Notes under the pieces: generated by a model | What the model was told of the DNA's origin: nothing | Database searches by the model: none | Seen by the model: only the letters and a program-made list of their open reading frames with translations | In this document: piece by piece, positions 1 to 5,238 of the stretch | Numbering within the stretch: the first letter of the stretch is position 1 | Layout of the letters: each line of letters starts with the position of its first letter | Translations under genes and position numbers: made by a program | Assembly (NCBI GenBank): GCA_023393235.1 | Contig: JAEWMH010000151.1 | Span: forward strand, 1 to 5,238 | DNA: 5,238 nucleotides | Reading direction: 5' to 3' | Source: Bacillota bacterium | GTDB taxonomy: Bacteria; Bacillota; Bacilli; Paenibacillales; NBRC-103111

Positions 1-11
1 GGGGAGCACAC

Positions 12-455
12 ATGGGAAGAATCCGCCCGGGAAGGGTGCTGTTGACCATATTTATACTGGGGTTTTGCCTGTTCTTCGGCATCGATCTAGTGAGCCGGAG
101 CAGTGCTGTTCCGGCAGCGGAGCCGCCTGCGGGCACTGGGAAGCCGGCGGCAGCAGCCGCCGTCAAACCGGCAGCGTCGGCTCCCGTGAAGGCGGGGGGT
201 GACAACAGCCGGCAGGCGGTTCCGGCGGCAGCGAAGGCAAGTCCAGCGGCGGGAGCCGCCAGCGCCAAGAATGGTGCCGTTCCCGCAGGCGCCAAAACCG
301 CCGAGGCCGCCGGCACCGAACAAGCCGCACCTCCGGCAAAGGTCAAGGAATCCTTCATGAACCACCTGTCCAACCGCCTGGGCGATGCTTTGCGCAATCT
401 GGCTAGAGGGCTGATGAGTATGATCGTCTCCCTTTTTAACGCGCTGATTTCGTGA
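12..455 (+). CDS. YqxA-like (DUF3679-type) small membrane protein, hypothetical
   Basis: A 147-residue protein of unknown function. The start is supported by GGGGAG at 1-6, five bases before the ATG. The N-terminus is basic (R3, R5, R8), followed by one hydrophobic segment at about residues 9-27, so it is probably anchored in the membrane with the rest outside. Residues about 30-111 are low complexity, dominated by Ala, Pro, Gly and Lys, and look like a disordered linker. Residues about 112-147 form a predicted amphipathic helix with hydrophobic residues every three or four positions (F115, L119, L123, L127, L130, L134, I138, L141, L145). In Bacillus subtilis the gene between spoIIP and lepA is yqxA, also a short protein with an N-terminal membrane segment, so position and shape suggest the same family; this is inference. 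C19 is preceded by LGF, a poor lipobox, so a lipoprotein is unlikely. A sporulation role is possible but not shown by the sequence. Confidence 0.75.
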   Translation: MGRIRPGRVLLTIFILGFCLFFGIDLVSRSSAVPAAEPPAGTGKPAAAAAVKPAASAPVKAGGDNSRQAVPAAAKASPAAGAASAKNGAVPAGAKTAEAAGTEQAAPPAKVKESFMNHLSNRLGDALRNLARGLMSMIVSLFNALIS

Positions 456-472
456 TTGCATCCTTCAAAGCC

Positions 473-490
473 CCGCGTCCATTGATGCGG
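473..490 (+). repeat. small inverted repeat overlapping the lepA promoter -35
   Basis: CCGCGTC at 473-479 can pair with GATGCGG at 484-490 around the loop CATT: seven pairs, one of them G-U. No T run follows (the next bases are CCCCTCC), so it does not look like a functional intrinsic terminator for the upstream gene. Its right arm includes most of the proposed lepA -35 box. It may be chance, a weak termination remnant, or a protein site. Confidence 0.4.
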
Positions 491-510
491 CCCCTCCTAA
501 CTGCTATAAT
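482..510 (+). promoter_or_regulatory. sigma-A-type promoter for lepA
   Basis: TTGATG at 482-487 (four of six matches to TTGACA) is followed after 17 bases by a perfect TATAAT at 505-510. TG at 502-503 makes it an extended -10 (TGnTATAAT). The expected start of transcription is near 517, giving a leader of about 32 bases before the lepA ATG. The site lies in the short gap behind the YqxA-like gene, so lepA can be expressed independently of the upstream sporulation-linked genes. Confidence 0.75.
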
Positions 511-548
511 TGATCTATTGTTCAGTTGCTTTTACTCGGGAGGGACTC

Positions 549-2363
549 ATGAAGGACGTACAGGCTAGGCAGGAAAAAATCCGCAACTTTTCGATTATCG
601 CCCACATCGACCACGGCAAGTCTACGTTGGCGGATCGGATACTTGAATATACAGGGGCGCTCTCCCAACGGGAAATGCAGGAGCAGGTGCTGGACCAAAT
701 GGACCTGGAGCGGGAACGGGGCATTACCATCAAGCTTCAGGCGGTCCGTCTGCAGTACCGCGCAGACGATGGGGAGATGTACATTCTCAACCTGATTGAT
801 ACCCCGGGACACGTGGATTTTACCTATGAGGTATCCCGGAGCCTGGCGGCCTGCGAAGGCGCGCTGCTGGTGGTGGACGCCGCCCAGGGCATTGAGGCGC
901 AAACCTTGGCCAACGTGTACCTGGCGTTGGATAACAACCTGGAGATCGTTCCGGTCATTAACAAAATCGATCTGCCCAGCGCGGAGCCGGAACGAGTGAA
1001 GCAGGAGATCGAGGACGTCATTGGCCTGGACTGCAGCAATGCTGTGCTGGCCTCCGCCAAAGCGGGCATCGGCATCAAGGAGATTCTGGAGCAGGTGGTG
1101 CACAATGTGCCTGCACCTACAGGCGATCCGGAGCAGCCCTTGAAGGCGCTGATTTTCGACTCCCATTATGATCCATATAAAGGGGTTATTGTGTACGTGC
1201 GGGTGGTGGACGGCTCCATCCGTTCCGGCTCCAAAATTAAATTTATGGCTACAGGCGCTGTCTTCGAGGTTATCGAGGTGGGTGCGTTTATGCCCCGGAT
1301 GGGGATTGTGGACGAGCTTCAGGTGGGCGATGTAGGCTTTATTGTGGCCGGCATCAAAAATGTGAAGGACACCCGCGTAGGCGATACGGTGACGGATGCC
1401 CGCAGCCCGGCGGCTGAACCGCTGCCCGGTTACCGCAAGATCAACCCGATGGTATATTGCGGCCTGTACCCCATCGAATCTACAGAATACAACGACCTCC
1501 GGGACGCGCTGGAGAAGCTGGTGCTGAATGACGCTTCCCTGAAGTTCGAGCCGGAGTCCTCCACTGCCTTGGGCTTCGGCTTCCGCTGCGGCTTCCTGGG
1601 CCTCCTTCATATGGAGATCATCCAGGAGCGGATCGAACGGGAATTTAATATTGCCCTGATTACCACCGCACCCAGCGTTGTGTTCAAGGTAACCCTGACC
1701 AACGGCGACGTGCTGACCATCGACAACCCCTCCAACTATCCGGAAGTGGGCAAAATCGATTATGTGGAGGAGCCGTATGTGAAGGCTGGCATCATTGTGC
1801 CCAAGGATTATGTGGGTGTGGTGATGGAACTGTGCCAGAACAAACGCGGCGACTTCGTGAATATGGAATATCTGGACGCCAACCGGGTAACGCTCACCTA
1901 CGAAATGCCGCTGTCCGAGATCGTATATGACTTTTTCGACCAATTGAAGTCCAGCACCCGGGGTTACGCTTCCTTCGACTACGAGATGTCGGGCTACAAA
2001 CAATCCAATTTGGTCAAAATGGATATTCTTCTGAACAGCGAGCAGGTGGATGCATTGTCCGTGATCGTCCATAGAGACCGGGCCTATGCCCGCGGAAAGG
2101 CCATCTGCGAAAAGCTGAAGGAGATCATTCCCCAGCAAATGTTCGAGGTGCCCATCCAGGCGGCCATCGGGCAGAAGATTATTTCCCGGGAAACCATCAA
2201 GGCCATGCGGAAAAACGTGCTTGCCAAGTGCTACGGCGGGGACATCTCCCGGAAGCGGAAGCTCCTGGAGAAGCAAAAGGAAGGCAAAAAGCGCATGAAG
2301 CAGGTTGGCAGCGTGGAGGTTCCTCAAGAAGCCTTCATGGCCGTCCTGAAAATCGACGAATAA
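549..2363 (+). CDS. lepA: Elongation factor 4 (LepA), ribosome-associated translational GTPase
   Basis: A 604-residue protein, the normal length for LepA/EF4. It binds the bacterial ribosome and hydrolyses GTP; it is described as a back-translocase and as a factor in translation initiation or 30S biogenesis. The G motifs are all present: P-loop AHIDHGKST (18-26), switch I RGITIK (57-62), DTPGH with the catalytic His at 88 (84-88), NKID (138-141) and SAK (169-171). The EF-G-like domains II, III and V follow, then the LepA-specific C-terminal domain from about 485, with the Lys/Arg-rich stretch after CYGGDISRKRK near the end. Domain IV of EF-G is lacking, as expected. The ATG at 549 is chosen because GGGAGGG (538-544) sits just upstream and the protein then starts like other LepA proteins. 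The frame stays open back to a TTG at 510, but that codon begins inside the -10 box, so it cannot be the start for this promoter. An intrinsic terminator follows the gene. Identification is secure. Confidence 0.98.
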   Translation: MKDVQARQEKIRNFSIIAHIDHGKSTLADRILEYTGALSQREMQEQVLDQMDLERERGITIKLQAVRLQYRADDGEMYILNLIDTPGHVDFTYEVSRSLAACEGALLVVDAAQGIEAQTLANVYLALDNNLEIVPVINKIDLPSAEPERVKQEIEDVIGLDCSNAVLASAKAGIGIKEILEQVVHNVPAPTGDPEQPLKALIFDSHYDPYKGVIVYVRVVDGSIRSGSKIKFMATGAVFEVIEVGAFMPRMGIVDELQVGDVGFIVAGIKNVKDTRVGDTVTDARSPAAEPLPGYRKINPMVYCGLYPIESTEYNDLRDALEKLVLNDASLKFEPESSTALGFGFRCGFLGLLHMEIIQERIEREFNIALITTAPSVVFKVTLTNGDVLTIDNPSNYPEVGKIDYVEEPYVKAGIIVPKDYVGVVMELCQNKRGDFVNMEYLDANRVTLTYEMPLSEIVYDFFDQLKSSTRGYASFDYEMSGYKQSNLVKMDILLNSEQVDALSVIVHRDRAYARGKAICEKLKEIIPQQMFEVPIQAAIGQKIISRETIKAMRKNVLAKCYGGDISRKRKLLEKQKEGKKRMKQVGSVEVPQEAFMAVLKIDE

Positions 2364-2391
2364 AGGGCTGCGATGCAGTCTCTAAGTTATC

Positions 2392-2431
2392 AAACAGTAG
2401 CCGTTTCCAACCAATGGCTGCTGTTTTTGTT
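2392..2431 (+). terminator. Rho-independent terminator after lepA
   Basis: The arms at 2392-2402 (AAACAGTAGCC) and 2416-2426 (GGCTGCTGTTT) form an 11-pair stem with one T-G wobble and a 13-base loop. The T run TTTTT at 2424-2428, then GTT, follows at once. It begins 28 bases past the lepA stop. This is a conventional intrinsic terminator and should end most lepA transcripts before hemW. Confidence 0.82.
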
Positions 2432-2484
2432 AACAGGGCCGAGTGAGGTTGGCTGGGGACTCTGGCGTGCTGCCCAGGCTTACA

Positions 2485-2548
2485 TGCAAAAGTGCAGTTC
2501 AGTACCTTTCCGGCAGCTCTCTACGGCTGAACTAAATGCACTTATGCA
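2485..2548. repeat. large imperfect inverted repeat in the lepA-hemW gap
   Basis: The outer arms TGCAAAAGTGCA (2485-2496) and TGCACTTATGCA (2537-2548) are complementary at 11 of 12 positions (A2489 opposes A2544). Directly inside, GTTCAG (2497-2502) pairs perfectly with CTGAAC (2527-2532), with TAAA (2533-2536) left as a one-sided bulge. The 24-base interior can add CCG/CGG (2510-2512 with 2524-2526). A competing pairing, CAGC (2514-2517) with GCTG (2526-2529), would disrupt the GTTCAG/CTGAAC helix. No T run follows, so it is not a terminator. No known riboswitch or T-box motif is recognised. It may be a dispersed palindromic repeat, a mobile-element remnant or a structured leader for hemW; the sequence alone does not decide. 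No target-site duplication is obvious at its edges. Nothing else is recognised in the rest of the gap (2432-2484 and 2549-2585). Confidence 0.6.
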
Positions 2549-2600
2549 GGATGGGGCGTTTTGGAGAAAAACTGCCTTGCCATACAGAAAGGAGCCGCTT

Positions 2601-3767
2601 ATGACGGACTATCGGTTGGACCCGCCAACGGCGGTGTATATTCATATCCCGTTTTGCTCGAATAAATGCCATTATTGCGACTTTACCTCCTATGTGGTCC
2701 AAGGCCAGCCGGTGGATGAATATCTGGATGCCCTGGAGCGGGAGATGGAGCGGACGGTGTTGCTCCTGCCACCCCCTCGGGTGGAGACCATCTTCGTGGG
2801 AGGGGGTACGCCTACAGTGCTGACCCCGCCCCAGATGGAGCGGTTTCTGCGGATGACCCGGGATTACTTCTCCGACCGGGCAGAAGACATGGAATTCACC
2901 ATGGAGGCCAACCCCGGCACCACCGATCCCGACAAGCTGGCTGTGATGAAGGAGGGGGGCGTAAACCGGGTGAGCTTCGGCGTCCAGTCCTTCGACAACA
3001 GCCTCCTGTCCGGCATCGGACGGATCCATCAAACCGATGATGTATACCGGAGTCTGGAATATGCAAAAAAGACGGGGTTCCGCAATCTCACCATCGATCT
3101 CATGTTCGGCCTGCCGGGCCAAACGCTGCCCATGCTGGAGGATACTTTGGACAAGGCGCTGGCGTTATCCCTGCAGCATTATTCCATCTACGGCCTGAAG
3201 GTGGAGGAGAACACCCTGTTCCATAGCCTTTATATGAAGAACCAACTGCTCCTGCCCGAGGAGGAAACGGAGGCGGAGATGTTCCGTTTAATCATGCGCC
3301 GGCTGGAGCAGGAGGGCTTCCGGCAGTACGAAATCAGCAATTTCGCCAAGCCGGGCTTCGAAAGCCGCCATAACTCCATGTACTGGCGGAACCGGGCCTA
3401 TTACGGGCTGGGGGCGGGAGCGCATGGATATACCAACCGGGAGCGGCACATGAATCTGAAGGGCATCCGTCCTTATATCGAGGCTTGCAAAACCGGCCTG
3501 CCGCGGCTCTCCACCGATCCCGTTACGCGGGAGGAGGCAATGGAGGACTTTATGATGGTGGGACTCAGGCTGCTGGAGGGTGTGAGAAGCCGGGATTTTA
3601 TACAGCAATTCGGTACTCCCATTGAAGAGGCCTTCGGTCCGGTGCTGAAGAAGCTGATGGGGGACAAGCTCCTGGACCAAACCCCGGAGGGCTACAAGCT
3701 GCCCCAGCATGCCGTTATGTATGGCAATGTTGTGTTCGGCGCATTTATCGGGCACCTTACCGTATAA
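2601..3767 (+). CDS. hemW: HemW, radical SAM heme chaperone (formerly annotated as oxygen-independent coproporphyrinogen III oxidase-like)
   Basis: A 388-residue protein of the HemN/HemW radical SAM family at the normal HemW length. HemW binds heme and a [4Fe-4S] cluster and is thought to deliver heme to respiratory enzymes; it is not itself the porphyrinogen oxidase. The N-terminus has YIHIPFC leading into the CX3CX2C cluster motif at C19, C23 and C26, followed by DF. The SAM-binding GGGTPT is at 67-72. HNSMYW at 257-262 followed by YYGLGAGAHGY is the HNxxYW-type signature of HemW that separates it from true HemN. A HemW C-terminal domain completes the protein. The ATG at 2601 is chosen because AGAAAGGAG (2586-2594) lies six bases upstream and this gives the family N-terminus; an in-frame ATG at 2373 would add 76 unrelated residues encoded across the lepA terminator. 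The gene follows lepA here as in Bacillus subtilis. No clear promoter is seen before it. Confidence 0.96.
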   Translation: MTDYRLDPPTAVYIHIPFCSNKCHYCDFTSYVVQGQPVDEYLDALEREMERTVLLLPPPRVETIFVGGGTPTVLTPPQMERFLRMTRDYFSDRAEDMEFTMEANPGTTDPDKLAVMKEGGVNRVSFGVQSFDNSLLSGIGRIHQTDDVYRSLEYAKKTGFRNLTIDLMFGLPGQTLPMLEDTLDKALALSLQHYSIYGLKVEENTLFHSLYMKNQLLLPEEETEAEMFRLIMRRLEQEGFRQYEISNFAKPGFESRHNSMYWRNRAYYGLGAGAHGYTNRERHMNLKGIRPYIEACKTGLPRLSTDPVTREEAMEDFMMVGLRLLEGVRSRDFIQQFGTPIEEAFGPVLKKLMGDKLLDQTPEGYKLPQHAVMYGNVVFGAFIGHLTV

Positions 3768-3774
3768 ATTTCAC

Positions 3775-3803
3775 TTGTAACATTATACGTCATGTTGTAT
3801 ATT
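3775..3803 (+). promoter_or_regulatory. sigma-A-type promoter for the GNAT gene
   Basis: TTGTAA at 3775-3780 (four of six to TTGACA) and TATATT at 3798-3803 (five of six to TATAAT) are separated by 17 bases. The gap is clearly more AT-rich than the flanking genes. Transcription would begin near 3810, inside the palindrome at 3808-3823. No terminator is seen between the hemW stop and this promoter, so read-through from hemW may also contribute. Confidence 0.65.
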
Positions 3804-3807
3804 TATT

Positions 3808-3823
3808 CATATCAAATGATATG
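3808..3823. promoter_or_regulatory. perfect palindrome at the GNAT transcription start, candidate operator
   Basis: CATATCA (3808-3814) and TGATATG (3817-3823) are exact reverse complements separated by AA. The element begins five bases after the -10 box, so it covers the expected transcription start and would block RNA polymerase if bound. The 16-base size and dyad symmetry fit a dimeric helix-turn-helix repressor site. I do not recognise the motif as belonging to a particular regulator. The short stem is AT-rich and has no T run, so it is not a terminator. Confidence 0.5.
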
Positions 3824-3835
3824 GGTGGGATGTTG

Positions 3836-4303
3836 ATGGCAACCATGGCGGTAACCTGCAGAAGGGCGGCGGAACAAGATGTTGAAGCCCTGTATACGTT
3901 AATCAAGGGATATGCGGAGAAGGGAATTATGCTGTACCGGACCCGGGAAACCCTGCGGGCCATCATCGACACCTTCGTGATTGCGGAGGCGGATGGCAAG
4001 CTGATCGGCTGCGGCTCCTTAAGCAAGCTGGGCAAGGATCTGGTGGAGATCCGTTCCCTGGGAATGACGGAAGGCTACAAGGGTCAGGGAATCGGGTCCC
4101 TGATCGTGGGTATGCTGGTGGAGGAAGCGAAGAAACAAGGCATCCCCACCATTATGGCATTAACCTACGAGGTGAAGTTCTTCGAGAAGAACGGCTTTGA
4201 GGTCGTGCCCAAGGAGATTTTTCCGGAGAAGGTCTGGAGAGACTGCATCCATTGCAAAAAGCAGCATTGCTGCGATGAAATAGCCGTCCAAAGACGCCTG
4301 TGA
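3836..4303 (+). CDS. GNAT family N-acetyltransferase, ArgA-like single-domain type
   Basis: A 155-residue protein with the GNAT fold, which transfers acetyl from acetyl-CoA to an amine. The acetyl-CoA loop is seen in YKGQGIG (81-87), after the beta-strand region VEIRSLGM, and FFEKNGF (115-121) is the usual fourth GNAT motif. It resembles the short ArgA-like (COG1246) group, whose members often end in FPEKVWxDCxxCxK...CDE; here C137, C140, C145 and C146 form that tail. A role as glutamate N-acetyltransferase in arginine synthesis is possible but unproven, and no other arginine gene is nearby. The start is uncertain. ATG 3836 is chosen because GGGTGGG (3823-3829) is six bases upstream. ATG 3821 would lie inside the palindrome with almost no leader, ATG 3830 abuts the ribosome site, and ATG 3845 is too far from it. 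The gene has its own promoter, and its stop codon lies inside its terminator stem. Confidence 0.85.
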   Translation: MATMAVTCRRAAEQDVEALYTLIKGYAEKGIMLYRTRETLRAIIDTFVIAEADGKLIGCGSLSKLGKDLVEIRSLGMTEGYKGQGIGSLIVGMLVEEAKKQGIPTIMALTYEVKFFEKNGFEVVPKEIFPEKVWRDCIHCKKQHCCDEIAVQRRL

Positions 4304-4324
4304 TCACTTGACACAGGCGTTTTT
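4294..4324 (+). terminator. Rho-independent terminator of the GNAT gene
   Basis: ACGCCTGTG (4294-4302) pairs perfectly with CACAGGCGT (4312-4320) across a nine-base loop, and TTTTT at 4320-4324 forms the U tract. The left arm contains the last codons and the first two bases of the stop codon of the GNAT gene, so translating ribosomes may interfere with folding. The loop and right arm contain TTGACA, the -35 box of the hrcA promoter. Confidence 0.85.
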
Positions 4325-4336
4325 CTTTGATATTTT
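4308..4336 (+). promoter_or_regulatory. sigma-A promoter of the hrcA heat-shock operon
   Basis: A perfect TTGACA (4308-4313) is followed after 17 bases by TATTTT (4331-4336; four of six). TG at 4328-4329 gives an extended -10. Transcription should start near 4343, a few bases before the CIRCE element, the usual arrangement for HrcA-controlled operons. This is a vegetative-type promoter, consistent with control by repression rather than by an alternative sigma factor. Confidence 0.78.
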
Positions 4337-4347
4337 TGTAATAACGG

Positions 4348-4374
4348 TTAGCACTCGTCTCGAATGAGTGCTAA
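4348..4374. promoter_or_regulatory. CIRCE operator, HrcA binding site
   Basis: TTAGCACTC (4348-4356) and GAGTGCTAA (4366-4374) are separated by exactly nine bases. This matches the CIRCE consensus TTAGCACTC-N9-GAGTGCTAA at every position. HrcA dimers bind it to repress the class I heat-shock operon; denatured protein titrates GroEL away from HrcA and relieves repression. Located just after the predicted transcription start and ahead of hrcA, it makes the operon autoregulated. In the mRNA it also forms a 5' hairpin, which in Bacillus affects transcript stability. Confidence 0.98.
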
Positions 4375-4392
4375 CGATTCGAAAATGCAAGC

Positions 4393-4418
4393 AACCCCGT
4401 TCCCGCGGACGGGAGGTT
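4393..4418 (+). other. possible leader hairpin just upstream of the hrcA ribosome binding site
   Basis: AACCCCGT (4393-4400) can pair with ACGGGAGGTT (4409-4418) as an eight-pair stem with a two-base bulge. The loop (4401-4408) contains the self-complementary CCGCGG. The structure ends three bases before GGGGAGG (4422-4428), the hrcA ribosome binding site. It may tune translation or be a by-product of GC-rich sequence. Confidence 0.35.
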
Positions 4419-4438
4419 ATAGGGGAGGTCGGGCAAGG

Positions 4439-5238
4439 ATGTTATCGGAACGTCAGAAGATGATTTTGAGCGCTATAGTAGATGATTATATCCGTTCGGC
4501 TGAGCCGGTGGGCTCCCGCAGTATTTCCAAACGGGGGGATGTGGCCTTCAGTCCCGCTACTATCCGCAACGAAATGTCCGATCTGGAGGAGCTGGGTTAT
4601 CTGGAGCAGCCCCATACCTCCGCAGGACGGATTCCCTCGGAGAAGGGGTACCGCTATTATGTGGACCATCTGCTTGCCCAAGGAGCCGTCACCCGGCCGG
4701 ACTTAAACCTGATGAAGACGTTTTTCGCCGAAAGGCTGCAGGAGATGGAGCAGGTGATCCAGCAGGTGGCTTCCATGCTGTCCGGGTTGACCAACTATAC
4801 CTCCATTGTTCTGGGGCCTGAGGTTTTTAATACAACCCTGCGGATGATTCAAGTGGTGCCGCTGGATGAGGTCAGCGCTGTGGCTATTATCGTCACCAGC
4901 ACCGGCCAGGTGGAAAACAAGGTGTTCCGGATTCCCCCGGGCGTGCGGATGGAGGAAATTGAGAAGTTCGTCCGCATCCTGAACGAACGCCTGAAGGGAG
5001 TTCCGCTGTTCCAGCTCCGCTCCAAGATTTATACGGAGATCAGCGAGGAGCTGTCCAAACATGTCAGCGGTTATGACGACCTTTTGAAGGTGTTCGAGGA
5101 AGTGGTGGTCAGCGACAAGCAGGACCGGATTTTCCTGGCGGGATCCACCAACCTCCTGGTGCAGCCGGAGTTTAAGGATGTGGAGCGGGTCAAGAGTTTC
5201 CTGGACCTGCTGGAGGAAACGCCGACACTGTTCAAGAT
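4439..5238 (+). CDS. hrcA: HrcA, heat-inducible transcription repressor (3' end outside the window)
   Basis: Partial: 266 residues are present of a protein usually about 340-350 long, and the frame is open to the window edge. HrcA is the dimeric repressor of the class I heat-shock genes (hrcA-grpE-dnaK-dnaJ and groES-groEL); GroEL keeps it active. The winged-helix DNA-binding domain is at 1 to about 75: LSERQKMIL opening, the EPVGSRSIS segment (22-30), recognition helix SPATIRNEMSDLEELGYLE (38-56) and the wing HTSAGRIPSEKGYRYYVD (59-76). The GAF-like and inserted dimerization regions follow. The ATG at 4439 gives the standard N-terminus. The ribosome site GGGGAGG (4422-4428) is ten bases upstream, slightly long, with AAGG (4435-4438) closer. 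The CIRCE site and promoter directly upstream confirm the identity and show autoregulation. The downstream genes are probably grpE, dnaK and dnaJ, by analogy only. Confidence 0.98.
   Translation, partial: MLSERQKMILSAIVDDYIRSAEPVGSRSISKRGDVAFSPATIRNEMSDLEELGYLEQPHTSAGRIPSEKGYRYYVDHLLAQGAVTRPDLNLMKTFFAERLQEMEQVIQQVASMLSGLTNYTSIVLGPEVFNTTLRMIQVVPLDEVSAVAIIVTSTGQVENKVFRIPPGVRMEEIEKFVRILNERLKGVPLFQLRSKIYTEISEELSKHVSGYDDLLKVFEEVVVSDKQDRIFLAGSTNLLVQPEFKDVERVKSFLDLLEETPTLFK

Noticed and set aside
66..71. C19 of the YqxA-like protein as a lipoprotein cysteine
   Set aside because: The preceding residues LGF place Phe at the -1 position, which does not fit the lipobox, and the hydrophobic stretch continues past the cysteine as in a membrane anchor.
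87..461. Minus-strand open frame opposite the YqxA-like gene
   Set aside because: It is Cys/Arg/Gly-rich and arises from the repetitive Ala/Pro codons of the plus-strand gene; no ribosome site or domain supports it.
510..548. Upstream TTG start extending LepA by 13 residues
   Set aside because: The TTG at 510 begins on the last base of the -10 box and so precedes the expected transcript start; the extra residues do not resemble LepA, while ATG 549 has a good ribosome site.
522..2327. A 601-codon open frame on the minus strand opposite lepA
   Set aside because: It lies antisense to a fully convincing lepA, its product is rich in His, Gln and Leu with no recognisable domain, and long antisense frames are common opposite GC-rich genes with biased codon use.
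2373..2600. Upstream ATG start extending HemW by 76 residues
   Set aside because: The extension would be encoded across the lepA terminator and the inverted repeat, does not resemble HemW, and ATG 2601 has AGAAAGGAG at correct spacing.
2601..3767. Annotation as HemN, oxygen-independent coproporphyrinogen III oxidase
   Set aside because: The length of 388 residues, the DF immediately after the third cysteine and the HNSMYW segment fit HemW; true HemN is longer and has CGC-type residues after the cluster motif.
3779..3796. Short inverted repeat AACAT...ATGTT in the spacer of the GNAT promoter
   Set aside because: Only five pairs in an AT-rich sequence; likely to occur by chance, and weaker than the adjacent 16-base palindrome.

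Overview
The window looks like a stretch of core chromosome from a spore-forming, fairly GC-rich member of the Bacillales, most likely Paenibacillaceae. This rests on gene order and protein character: a YqxA-like small membrane protein (the gene that follows spoIIP in Bacillus), lepA, hemW, a small GNAT acetyltransferase, then hrcA under a CIRCE operator. All genes lie on the + strand. No RNA gene, insertion sequence, CRISPR array or phage gene is visible.

Layout. Positions 12-455 encode a 147-residue single-pass membrane protein with an Ala/Pro/Lys-rich linker. A 93-base gap holds a good extended -10 promoter, then lepA (549-2363), the ribosome-associated elongation factor 4 GTPase. A 237-base gap (2364-2600) holds an intrinsic terminator and a large imperfect inverted repeat, then hemW (2601-3767), a radical-SAM heme chaperone. 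A 68-base gap holds a sigma-A-type promoter and a perfect 16-base palindrome, then the GNAT gene (3836-4303). That gene ends inside its own terminator hairpin, whose loop also carries a consensus -35 for the next promoter. A perfect CIRCE operator follows at 4348-4374, then hrcA (4439 to the window edge, partial), the heat-shock repressor that binds CIRCE.

How the parts work together. The sites suggest at least three transcription units: lepA from its own promoter, the GNAT gene from its own promoter with a possible operator, and hrcA as the head of an autoregulated class I heat-shock operon, usually followed by grpE-dnaK-dnaJ (outside this window). The source of hemW transcription is unclear, because a terminator precedes it and no convincing promoter lies between.

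There is no sign of a wholly new system. The points most worth a second look are regulatory: the palindrome at the GNAT start, the inverted repeat ahead of hemW, and the terminator/promoter overlap ahead of hrcA.
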